Source of the DNA: Marinobacterium_D sp050908845
Lineage (GTDB): Bacteria > Pseudomonadota > Gammaproteobacteria > Pseudomonadales > Balneatricaceae
Reading direction: 5' to 3'
Assembly (NCBI RefSeq): GCF_050908845.1
Contig: NZ_CP194171.1
Coordinates: forward strand, 3,410,001 to 3,474,000
Length of the DNA stretch: 64,000 nt
The notes under the pieces were generated by a model. It ran no database searches and had not been told where the DNA came from. It was given only the letters and a program-made list of their open reading frames with translations. Of the stretch, positions 25,525 to 33,151 are shown in pieces; within the stretch, counting starts at the first letter, position 1, and each line of letters opens with the position of its first letter. The translations under genes were made by a program, and so were the position numbers.

Positions 25525-25553
25525 GCTGTGCGAACCCGAAGAGTCCGCACAGC
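25525..25553 (-). promoter_or_regulatory. Hairpin in the glyA-soxB spacer
   Basis: GCTGTGCG and CGCACAGC form a perfect 8-bp stem around a 13-base loop that itself can pair partly (GAC-TC/GG-TTC). There is no T tract. It is probably an mRNA-processing or stabilising element that sets the glyA:sox ratio. Confidence 0.45.
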
Positions 25554-25564
25554 CCTCAAAGTGA

Positions 25565-26830
25565 TCAGCGGTAGACCGGGTAGTCTGCACAGAGGTCGAG
25601 AACCTGTGCTTTCACCTCGGCGATCTTCGCTTCCAGCTTCTCCTCGTCATTCAGGACGTCGAGGATGTCGGCGATCCAACCGGCCAGACTGCGGCAATGA
25701 GTTTCCTTAAAGCCACGAGTAGTGATCACCGGAGAACCGATACGCAGACCGGAAGTCACGAACGGTGACTGCGGGTCGTTCGGTACCGCGTTCTTGTTCA
25801 CGGTGATGTTTGCACGACCCAGAGCTGCGTCGGCCGCTTTACCGGTCAGACCCTGCTTGATCAGGCTGAGCAGGAACAGGTGGTTGTCGGTACCACCGGA
25901 AACCACATCAAAGCCGCGCTCGATGAACACGTCAGCCATGGTCTGGGCGTTTTTGCAAACCTGAGTCTGGTATTCGGTGAATGCCGGATCCAGCGCTTCC
26001 TTGAAGGCAACGGCCTTGGCAGCGATCACGTGCATCAGCGGGCCGCCCTGGCCACCCGGGAACACAGCAGAGTTTAGCTTCTTCTCCAGATCCGGGTTGG
26101 ATTTGCACAGAATCAGGCCGCCACGCGGACCGCGCAGAGTCTTGTGAGTGGTAGTAGTGACCACGTCTGCGAACGGCAGCGGGTTCGGGTACAGGCCAGC
26201 AGCAACCAGACCTGCAACGTGAGCCATGTCGACGAACAGGTAAGCACCTACCTTGTCGGCGATCTCACGGAACTTGGCCCAGTCAACTACACGGGAGTAG
26301 GCAGAGAAGCCGGCAACGATCATCTTCGGCTTGTGCTCTACGGCCAGTGCTTCAACCTGAGCGTAATCGATTTCGCCGGTTTCTTCGTTCAGGCCGTACT
26401 GAACCGCGTTGTAGATTTTGCCGGAGAAGTTAACGTGGGCACCGTGAGTCAGGTGACCGCCGTGTGCCAGGCTCATGCCCAGAACAGTGTCGCCCGGCTC
26501 GCACAGAGCCATGTAAACAGCGGCGTTAGCCTGGGAGCCAGAGTGCGGCTGAACGTTAGCGTAATCAGCACCGAACAGTTCGCAGGCACGATCGATCGCC
26601 ATCTGCTCAACTTCGTCGACGTATTCGCAACCGCCGTAGTAACGCTTGGCCGGGTAGCCTTCGGCGTACTTATTGGTCAGAACGCTGCCCTGCGCCTGCA
26701 TCACGCGCGGGCTGGTATAGTTTTCGGAAGCGATCAGCTCGATATGCTCTTCCTGACGCACCGCTTCACGCTGGATCGACGCCCACAGAGCATCATCGAA
26801 GCCCTGAATTTCATCACTCTTTGAAAACAT
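25565..26830 (-). CDS. glyA: Serine hydroxymethyltransferase
   Basis: The 421-residue PLP enzyme has the cofactor lysine at about 230 (VVTTTTHKTLRGPRGG) and the usual N-terminus ELIASENYTSPRVM. It interconverts glycine plus 5,10-methylene-THF with serine plus THF. Being first in glyA-soxBDAG-purU, it uses both products of sarcosine oxidation directly. GGAGAAT lies before the ATG. A second housekeeping glyA is likely elsewhere in the genome (inference from related organisms). Confidence 0.95.
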   Translation of the reverse strand: MFSKSDEIQGFDDALWASIQREAVRQEEHIELIASENYTSPRVMQAQGSVLTNKYAEGYPAKRYYGGCEYVDEVEQMAIDRACELFGADYANVQPHSGSQANAAVYMALCEPGDTVLGMSLAHGGHLTHGAHVNFSGKIYNAVQYGLNEETGEIDYAQVEALAVEHKPKMIVAGFSAYSRVVDWAKFREIADKVGAYLFVDMAHVAGLVAAGLYPNPLPFADVVTTTTHKTLRGPRGGLILCKSNPDLEKKLNSAVFPGGQGGPLMHVIAAKAVAFKEALDPAFTEYQTQVCKNAQTMADVFIERGFDVVSGGTDNHLFLLSLIKQGLTGKAADAALGRANITVNKNAVPNDPQSPFVTSGLRIGSPVITTRGFKETHCRSLAGWIADILDVLNDEEKLEAKIAEVKAQVLDLCADYPVYR

Positions 26831-26937
26831 CTTTTATTCTCCTACAAGACCTAAGGACAGCCACGCCGAAAAAGGAATGTGCAACTTAAGGGCGATCTTA
26901 TAGGCGGCTTTGCGGAACCTGATGTTTATCAACGTCC

Positions 26938-26958
26938 CGACAATGTCGATTTGCGACA
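26938..26958. promoter_or_regulatory. Overlapping palindromes upstream of glyA, candidate operator
   Basis: CGACA-A-TGTCG overlaps TGTCG-ATTTG-CGACA, about 108-128 bp before the glyA ATG. Such nested repeats usually mark a dimeric regulator site. A looser TGTCG-N10-CGACA lies upstream of the betaine transporter at 31155-31174. The regulator is unknown; a betaine/sarcosine-responsive AraC-type protein is a guess. Confidence 0.45.
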
Positions 26959-27073
26959 AAAAGCGGGAAACTTTGTGAATTCGCTACAGCCCAGCGATTT
27001 CGGGAGATAGAGAGGATTCGGGGTTATGCCTGAATGCGACAGAAAAGGGCGCAGAAACAAATCTGCAACCGCA

Positions 27074-27796
27074 TCAGAGTAATATCGGAAGATTACGCGC
27101 TAAAACAAATTCTTCCGGCTCGAGGCTTACCTGCCAGGCCAGGATCTCAACGCCTTTTTCCCTGGCCTCCCGCAGCAGTTCGCCATAACGCCGGTCGATC
27201 TCATCGGCGGGGCGCGCCGCTTTGGCGCCGCTGTGCTGAACACAGAAGAACAGTACCGCCCTCTTGCCTGATGCGACCACCTGCATCAGGGTCTGCAGAT
27301 GTTTCTGGCCCCGCTCCGTCACCGAATCGGGAAAGGCGATAATGCCATCATCGGGATCACCCGGCCCCGGCCCGAGGGTGACGTTTTTAACCTCGATAAA
27401 GGTATGCGGGTCGTAGCGCTCACCCAGCGCCAGATCGAAACGGCTGTCGCCGCACTTCACTTCACGCTCCACGCCGCTTACCGGGTCAAGTTCCGGGATC
27501 AGCGCGCTGCGAACAGCCTCCTCGACCAGCGCATTGGTGCGGCTGGTGTTCACACCGGCCCAATGGCCATGCGCCACCTGCACCGCCTCCAGGGTATGGC
27601 GGTACTTGCGTTTGGGGTTGCAGCTGTCGGAGATCAGTGCCGCCTGCTCGACGCCAGGAAGCACACAGTTCTTCATCGAACCGGTATTGGGACAGTGAAC
27701 GGTGATTTCGCTGCCATCGGCACGGCGCACATCGGCCATAAAACGCTTGTAGCGGCGCAGCAGGGTGACGCCTTCCAGCGGTGGATCAAACTGCAT
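27074..27796 (-). CDS. sfsA: Sugar fermentation stimulation protein SfsA
   Basis: The 240-residue protein matches SfsA throughout: FDPPLEGVTLLRRYKRFMADV at the start, HCPNTGSMKNC, and RYDPHTFIEVKNVTLGP, which contains the nuclease-like D/E-x-K core. The exact function of SfsA is not settled; it was found as a regulator of maltose metabolism and has a nuclease-like fold. It follows the 2-oxoglutarate oxygenase gene by 24 bases on the same strand, so it may be co-transcribed. Confidence 0.92.
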   Translation of the reverse strand: MQFDPPLEGVTLLRRYKRFMADVRRADGSEITVHCPNTGSMKNCVLPGVEQAALISDSCNPKRKYRHTLEAVQVAHGHWAGVNTSRTNALVEEAVRSALIPELDPVSGVEREVKCGDSRFDLALGERYDPHTFIEVKNVTLGPGPGDPDDGIIAFPDSVTERGQKHLQTLMQVVASGKRAVLFFCVQHSGAKAARPADEIDRRYGELLREAREKGVEILAWQVSLEPEEFVLARNLPILL

Positions 27797-27820
27797 CTGT
27801 GTTTCCGGGTCAGGCTGACA

Positions 27821-28783
27821 TCAATTATCGTCGCTGCGATAACCGTAGGTGGCGTTAAGCCGCTCTGTCAGGTAGTCAACAAAGCGCACCGGAGCGTACT
27901 TGGGTGCCTCATCCGGGCGCAACTGCCGCGGGTCGACGATGGACTCCGGATCCACCTCCATGAAAAACGCGACGGAGTAGCGTTCGCTCTGGGGCGGGCG
28001 CACCCGATGCGGGGTCGAGACGTAGGTATCGTTGCTCCAGCGCATCAGGCAGTCACCGATATTACAGACAAAAGCGCCGTCGACGCTCGGCGCCTGTACC
28101 CACTGCCCCTCGCGGTTGGCGACCTCCAGGCCGGCAACACCGTCGGTGGCCAGAATAGTGATATTGCCGTAATCGGTATGGGCACCGGCACCACCGTCGT
28201 CCCGGGTCACGGCATCATCCGATGCCGGATAACGCAGCATTCTGAGCGTCGCCAGCGGCCTGGCCAGATGCCGGTCGAAAAAATGCTCGTCCACGCCAAG
28301 ATCCAGGCTCAGACCACGGTGGATCAGGCGTCCCAACTCTTCACAGGCATGGAAATAGGTCAGCATATGCTCCCGCCACTCGTCACCCCACTCTGGCAGT
28401 TCCGGCCAGAAGTTGGGACCGCGAAACGGTTTGTCCGCTACCAGGTCCGGGTGATCCGGCGCCAGCTCAACACCGATATTAAACGCCTCCTTCATATCCG
28501 CGCCGGCCGCGGGATTAAGCTGTTCATCCGCCATCGCCACGTAGCCGCGATTATGCTTCGAACGCTTGATCGATAGCGCCTCTTTCGCCTCCAGCGGCTG
28601 CGCGAAAAAGCGTCGCGCCTCGCTGAAAACCAGCTCAACCGTTTCCGGGGCGATACCGTGATCGGTGACATAGAAGAAGCCGACCTTGCGACAGGCGCGC
28701 CCCAGCTCATCGGCCACAGCCTTGCGCTCGGCAGGATCGTCGCTGTTCAGCTTTGCAAGAGAGATGATTGGCAGGGCATCCAC
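27821..28783 (-). CDS. 2-oxoglutarate/Fe(II) oxygenase of the isopenicillin N synthase family
   Basis: The 320-residue enzyme has the non-heme iron triad His202-x-Asp204 (AHTDYGN) and His259 (TPHRV), and the 2-oxoglutarate-binding Arg268-x-Ser270. The N-terminal DIOX_N region is present (GFFYVTDHGI). It would hydroxylate or oxidise a small molecule; the substrate is unknown. It begins 18 bases after the amidohydrolase gene, so the two probably act in one pathway, perhaps on a purine or pyrimidine-like compound (inference). Confidence 0.83.
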   Translation of the reverse strand: MDALPIISLAKLNSDDPAERKAVADELGRACRKVGFFYVTDHGIAPETVELVFSEARRFFAQPLEAKEALSIKRSKHNRGYVAMADEQLNPAAGADMKEAFNIGVELAPDHPDLVADKPFRGPNFWPELPEWGDEWREHMLTYFHACEELGRLIHRGLSLDLGVDEHFFDRHLARPLATLRMLRYPASDDAVTRDDGGAGAHTDYGNITILATDGVAGLEVANREGQWVQAPSVDGAFVCNIGDCLMRWSNDTYVSTPHRVRPPQSERYSVAFFMEVDPESIVDPRQLRPDEAPKYAPVRFVDYLTERLNATYGYRSDDN

Positions 28784-28801
28784 AACATTTACCTTCAGGT
28801 T

Positions 28802-30166
28802 TCAGTTCATAACGGAGGGGTTGGGTGGTAGCTCATCACAGCGGGCGATCAACGAATGCGCGGTGACCTGGGCCTGACTGACGATCAGACTCTGACTGAC
28901 GCGAGTCGGTTCGCCATCGCTGATCAGGCACTCACCATCCACCCAGACATCGGTGACATTGCTGCCGCGGGCGGAGAACACCAGATTCCACAACAGGTTG
29001 CCGCCCTTTTCATCCAGGCAGTAAGGGGTGAGATTGGGGGCGCCTATATCCAGCAGAATCATGTCGGCGCGCTTGCCAACCTCGAGGGAGCCGATTTTAT
29101 CATCCAGGCCCAGCACTTCGGCGCCACCAAGGGTGGCCAGGCGCAGCATCTGAGAGGCCGGCAGCGACATGGGGTCAAGCCTGGTTGCCTTCTGGATCAG
29201 CGAGGCGAACTTCATCTCCTCAAACAGGTCCAGGCTGTTGTTGCAGACATTACCATCGGTCCCCAGCCCGACAGGAATGCCCGCATCGAGCATCTCCGGC
29301 AGCCGCGCCACACCGCTGGCCAACTTGGCGTTGCTGACCGGGCAGTGGGCCACCCGGGTGCCGGTATCAGCCAGAAGCTTGATCTCGTCATCGTTTAACC
29401 AGACACAATGCGCCAGCAGGGTGTTTTCACCCAGCACCCCGTACTGGTCCAGCATGGCGATGGAGCGCTTGCCGAAATGGCGGGTAACCGCCGCCTCCTC
29501 CTCTTTCTGCTCGCAGGCGTGGGTGTGGATCTTCAGACCGAACTCCCGGGCGCAGGCAAGCGCATGGGCGTAGGCGTCTGCTGAGCAGTAAAACAGATGC
29601 TCCAACCCCATCCAGACCTGGATACGGCCGTTGTTCGCGCCGTGATGGCTATCGATCAGACGCCGGTTTTCGTCGAGGGTGGCAAAAAAGTCGAGCCCCG
29701 GCCTGTCTGCGACATAGGGCGCCAGGTTCACTCTTAGCCCGATCTCACGCCCCGCTTCAGCGCAGCGATCCATAATACGGTACATATCCATGACACAGGT
29801 GGTGCCGTTTTTCAGCGCCTCCAGGTAAGACAGCCGCGCGGCGTGGTAGGCGTCCTCCGGCGTCAGTGCACGGAACTCCCGCTGGTAATAGGGTAACCAC
29901 TCCATCAGCTGCATATTCTCGGAGATTCCGCGCATCAGGCTGGAGTGACTGTGAGCATCCACCAGGCCTGGCAGCAGCGCCTTGCGACCGCCACAATCGA
30001 TGCTGGGCATGTCGGAGGGAATCTCGATCTCCGCCTTTGGCCCCAGGGCGCTGATACAGCCATCATCAATCAGCACAGTGCCATTGGCGATCACGCGATC
30101 CTCGGGATCCACGGTGAAGATGGTCACGTTCGTCAGTGCAAACCTGTGCATATTCGCCAAATCCAA
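28802..30166 (-). CDS. Amidohydrolase family protein (Atz/Trz or nucleobase-deaminase type)
   Basis: The 454-residue metal-dependent hydrolase has His72-x-His74 (VDAHSHSSLMRG), HTHACEQK (metal His), an H-C-x-x-L-N-D-D block (LLAHCVWLNDDE), and GTDGNVCNNSLDL with the catalytic Asp. These are typical of the chlorohydrolase / 8-oxoguanine deaminase / S-adenosylhomocysteine deaminase group, which deaminate or dechlorinate heterocycles. The substrate cannot be set from sequence. An ATG five codons in (30151) is an alternative start. It heads an amidohydrolase-oxygenase-sfsA set, with a perfect operator-like palindrome about 65 bp upstream. Confidence 0.83.
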   Translation of the reverse strand: MDLANMHRFALTNVTIFTVDPEDRVIANGTVLIDDGCISALGPKAEIEIPSDMPSIDCGGRKALLPGLVDAHSHSSLMRGISENMQLMEWLPYYQREFRALTPEDAYHAARLSYLEALKNGTTCVMDMYRIMDRCAEAGREIGLRVNLAPYVADRPGLDFFATLDENRRLIDSHHGANNGRIQVWMGLEHLFYCSADAYAHALACAREFGLKIHTHACEQKEEEAAVTRHFGKRSIAMLDQYGVLGENTLLAHCVWLNDDEIKLLADTGTRVAHCPVSNAKLASGVARLPEMLDAGIPVGLGTDGNVCNNSLDLFEEMKFASLIQKATRLDPMSLPASQMLRLATLGGAEVLGLDDKIGSLEVGKRADMILLDIGAPNLTPYCLDEKGGNLLWNLVFSARGSNVTDVWVDGECLISDGEPTRVSQSLIVSQAQVTAHSLIARCDELPPNPSVMN

Positions 30167-30485
30167 GCGCCTAGTAAAAGTTGGAACGGTCAGGAATTCC
30201 GAACAATACGGTGCCTGCCAATACGCTAGTTGTCCAGATGGACAAGTTTTTATAGCAAAAAACTGACCATAAAGAGCGTCAACAACTGTTTCGCCGGAGT
30301 CGCGGAATCACGGCAAGCAGGACGACAAACACAGGGGGAGTAACGCACTATAACGAGTCAAAAGCGCACCGCAGCGGCACATCCACCCGGGCAGTGCTTG
30401 CATAAGTGGCCCTGCTGGTTCATCCCGGGATTTTCTCTTGCCGAGCCAGCCGGGCCGACGACGAATACCGCCCGCTGCCTGCTAT
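30167..30485. other. 319-bp spacer between amidohydrolase and LysE-type genes
   Basis: It contains the palindrome at 30230-30245 close to the amidohydrolase start, and a weakly structured remainder. No credible small gene is seen. Confidence 0.5.
30230..30245. promoter_or_regulatory. Perfect palindrome, candidate GntR-type operator
   Basis: TTGTCC-AGAT-GGACAA is a perfect 6-bp inverted repeat, 64-79 bp before the amidohydrolase ATG. The T-T-G-T-N-N...A-C-A-A form is common for GntR/FadR-class repressors. No GntR gene is in the window, so the regulator would lie elsewhere. Confidence 0.5.
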
Positions 30486-31103
30486 TTACTGTCGACCGGC
30501 CAGATAGAGGCCGGCGAATGCCATGATAGAACCCGACACCCGGTTCATGGTGCGGGCCGCACGCTGGGACTTCAGGTACCTGCACGCCTGCGCTGCTGTG
30601 GCGGCTATCAACATCAACCCGGCCAGCAGGCCGATCAGCGTGAGCAGCGACGCTATCACAACCCCCTCACCGGATAGCGCGGTTACGTCCATAAATGTCG
30701 GCAGAAACGCGATATAAAACAGAATGACCTTGGGGTTGGAGGCAGAGATAAGAAACCCCTGCACAAAGGCGTGCAGGGCATCACGCCGGTCCGGCTTTTC
30801 CGACGAGGTGACCGGTTCTACCGCCGCGGTCCACATTTTCCAGCCCAGGTAACACAGGTAAGCGGCACCCACAAAGCGGATCAGTGTGAACACCTCTCCC
30901 CAGTGTGTCGCCAGCGCCGCCAGCCCCAGGCAGGCCAGTACCAGGTAGATCACGTCACTGAGAATCATACCCAGCGCCAGCGGCAGACAGCTCAAGCAGC
31001 CACGTTGCAACGCCCTGGCAACAATCGCAAACACACCCGGGCCCGGCGTAATACCAAAGATGAAGATGGCGAACAAAAAACTCAGTGCATTGGCAAAACT
31101 CAT
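30486..31103 (-). CDS. LysE/RhtB family exporter
   Basis: From ATG 31103 the protein has 205 residues and about six membrane segments, with the family signature FGITPGPGVFAIVARAL near residue 15 and an ASNPKVILFYIAFLPTF block near 130. Family members export amino acids or their derivatives from the inner membrane. The longer upstream frame is not hydrophobic and is rejected. It is divergent from the BCCT gene. The substrate is unknown. Confidence 0.85.
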   Translation of the reverse strand: MSFANALSFLFAIFIFGITPGPGVFAIVARALQRGCLSCLPLALGMILSDVIYLVLACLGLAALATHWGEVFTLIRFVGAAYLCYLGWKMWTAAVEPVTSSEKPDRRDALHAFVQGFLISASNPKVILFYIAFLPTFMDVTALSGEGVVIASLLTLIGLLAGLMLIAATAAQACRYLKSQRAARTMNRVSGSIMAFAGLYLAGRQ

Positions 31104-31448
31104 TATTGCATCCCTGTTAAGGCGACAGTTATGTGGCGCACAGCGGACAGTAAATGTCGTAGTTGATGGCGACAACAGAATCTTCTGGTCTATGCTAGAA
31201 AAGTGTTCCTTAAACTTGAAGCACAGCCCGCCGATGACCCTCAAGGATAGAAAAGTCCCACAACCTCATTCACTTAGCCCATCTGCCCTCAGAGGGACTC
31301 GGGTTGCGTCATCAGCGCTCGACCGGGATACTAACGACCGTATTCTGCAAGATATAGGGTCTGTTAACTCCCGAATTGGTTATCGGCCAACCGTTCAGAA
31401 CTTGGACACCACAAAACAGCCAGAAGCAATCTTAAGGAGAGAGTCGCT
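31104..31448. other. 345-bp divergent control region (LysE-type gene and BCCT gene)
   Basis: It must hold promoters for both directions. It contains TGTCG-N10-CGACA at 31155-31174 and two copies of GGCGACA, recalling the repeats upstream of glyA. AAGGAGAG lies 7 bases before the BCCT ATG. No further element is recognised. Confidence 0.45.
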
Positions 31449-33071
31449 ATGACGGATTCGAAAGATCCGATGATTCCCGACGGGGAGGTCAATCCTTACG
31501 ATACCGACTACCAGGTCGGACAGGACAACATCGTTGTCAATGTAGGCCCCTTTGGCCTGGATATCCATAACCGGGTATTCGCCGTTTCAGGCCTAGCCAT
31601 CATTGCCTTCGTATTTCTCACACTCGCTTTCCAGAACCAGGTAGAACCGATGTTCAGCGGCATTCGCGGCTGGCTCACCACTAACCTGGACTGGTTTTTC
31701 ATCGGTGCCGGTAATATTTTTGTTCTCGCCTGCCTGATTATCGCGTTTTCTCCCCTGGGCAAAGTACGCCTGGGCGGTACCGAGGCCACACCCGACTATT
31801 CCTACGCCGGCTGGTTCTCCATGCTGTTCGCTGCAGGCATGGGTATCGGCCTGATGTTCTACGGTGTTTCCGAGCCGCTGACTCACTTCTCCACCTCTTT
31901 TAGCGGCAGCGACTGGGCGCCGCTGGGTGGTGCTGTAGGTGATGCAGAGGGTAACGCTGCGCTTGCCGCTGAGCTTGGCATGGCCGCTACGATCTACCAT
32001 TGGGCGCTGCATCCCTGGGCGATCTATGCCGTGCTGGCACTGGGCCTGGCGCTGTTCTCGTTCAACAAGGGGCTGCCGCTGACCATGCGCTCCGTATTCT
32101 ACCCGCTGCTGGGTGAATCCGTGTGGGGCTGGCCGGGTCACATCATCGATATCCTGGCGGTACTGGCAACCCTGTTTGGTCTGGCGACCTCCCTGGGTCT
32201 GGGCGCTTCCCAGGCGGCATCAGGTCTGAACTACCTGTTCGGCATACCGCTGGGCGAGACCACCCAGATCATTCTGGTTATCGGTATTACCGCGATCGCG
32301 ATGATTTCGGTGCTGGCGGGTCTGGAAGCGGGTGTTAAGCGTCTGTCCGAGATCAACATGATACTGGCAGTTCTGCTGCTGGCCTTCGTTATCATTGTCG
32401 GACCGACGCTGGCGATCGCTACCGGTTTCTTCCAGAACCTGCTGTCGTACCTTGAGCACCTGCCCGCCCTGGCAAATCCGGTAGGTCGCGAAGACTCCAA
32501 CTTCGCCTCCGGCTGGACCGCTTTCTACTGGGCATGGTGGATCTCCTGGTCACCGTTCGTCGGCATGTTCATCGCCCGCGTATCCCGTGGCCGCAGTGTA
32601 CGTGAGTTCATCGTCTGTGTACTGATCATCCCGTCCCTGGCCTGTGTGCTCTGGATGACCGTGTTCGGTGGTACCGCGATCAGCCAGTACGTCAACGACG
32701 GTTACACCGCCGTTGCGGACGCAGAACTGCCGCTGCAGCTGTTCACTATGCTGGATGCGCTGCCGATGTCGCAGATCACCTCGTTCATCGCCATCATCCT
32801 GGTTGTGGTGTTCTTCGTGACCTCCTCCGACTCCGGCTCACTGGTTATCGACGTAATCTCCGCCGGCGGCAAGGTGGATGCACCGACTCCGCAGCGCGTG
32901 TTCTGGTGTACCTTCGAGGGTCTGGTGGCTATCGCCCTGATTCTCGGCGGCGGACTGGTCGCCCTGCAGGCCATGGCCGTATCCACCGGCTTCCCGTTCA
33001 CCATCGTACTGCTGATAGCAACTGCGTCGGTGATCAAGGGTCTGGCTTCCGAGCCGCGCCCAGAGGCGTAA
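31449..33071 (+). CDS. BCCT family transporter (betaine/choline/carnitine type)
   Basis: The 540-residue protein has 12 membrane segments and the BCCT signatures: the Gly-rich stretch GMGIGLMFYGVSEP as in Na+-coupled BetP, and WTAFYWAWWISWSPFVGMF, which forms the aromatic box for the quaternary amine. It imports glycine betaine or a related compound with sodium. The short C-terminal tail suggests a catabolic rather than osmosensing carrier. It lies 4.6 kb from glyA-soxBDAG, which handles sarcosine, a betaine breakdown product, so supply of that pathway is likely, though demethylase genes are not in the window. Confidence 0.88.
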   Translation: MTDSKDPMIPDGEVNPYDTDYQVGQDNIVVNVGPFGLDIHNRVFAVSGLAIIAFVFLTLAFQNQVEPMFSGIRGWLTTNLDWFFIGAGNIFVLACLIIAFSPLGKVRLGGTEATPDYSYAGWFSMLFAAGMGIGLMFYGVSEPLTHFSTSFSGSDWAPLGGAVGDAEGNAALAAELGMAATIYHWALHPWAIYAVLALGLALFSFNKGLPLTMRSVFYPLLGESVWGWPGHIIDILAVLATLFGLATSLGLGASQAASGLNYLFGIPLGETTQIILVIGITAIAMISVLAGLEAGVKRLSEINMILAVLLLAFVIIVGPTLAIATGFFQNLLSYLEHLPALANPVGREDSNFASGWTAFYWAWWISWSPFVGMFIARVSRGRSVREFIVCVLIIPSLACVLWMTVFGGTAISQYVNDGYTAVADAELPLQLFTMLDALPMSQITSFIAIILVVVFFVTSSDSGSLVIDVISAGGKVDAPTPQRVFWCTFEGLVAIALILGGGLVALQAMAVSTGFPFTIVLLIATASVIKGLASEPRPEA

Positions 33072-33090
33072 AACACGCTTGAGTGTGATG

Positions 33091-33122
33091 GGGCGGGTAG
33101 TGACGACTATCCGCCCTTTTTT
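33091..33122 (+). terminator. Rho-independent terminator of the BCCT gene
   Basis: GGGCGG...CCGCCC, with an inner AGT/ACT pair, is followed by TTTTTT, 20 bases after the stop codon. Confidence 0.88.
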
Positions 33123-33151
33123 AATTCCAACGCCGCTTATCAGGTAAGAAT

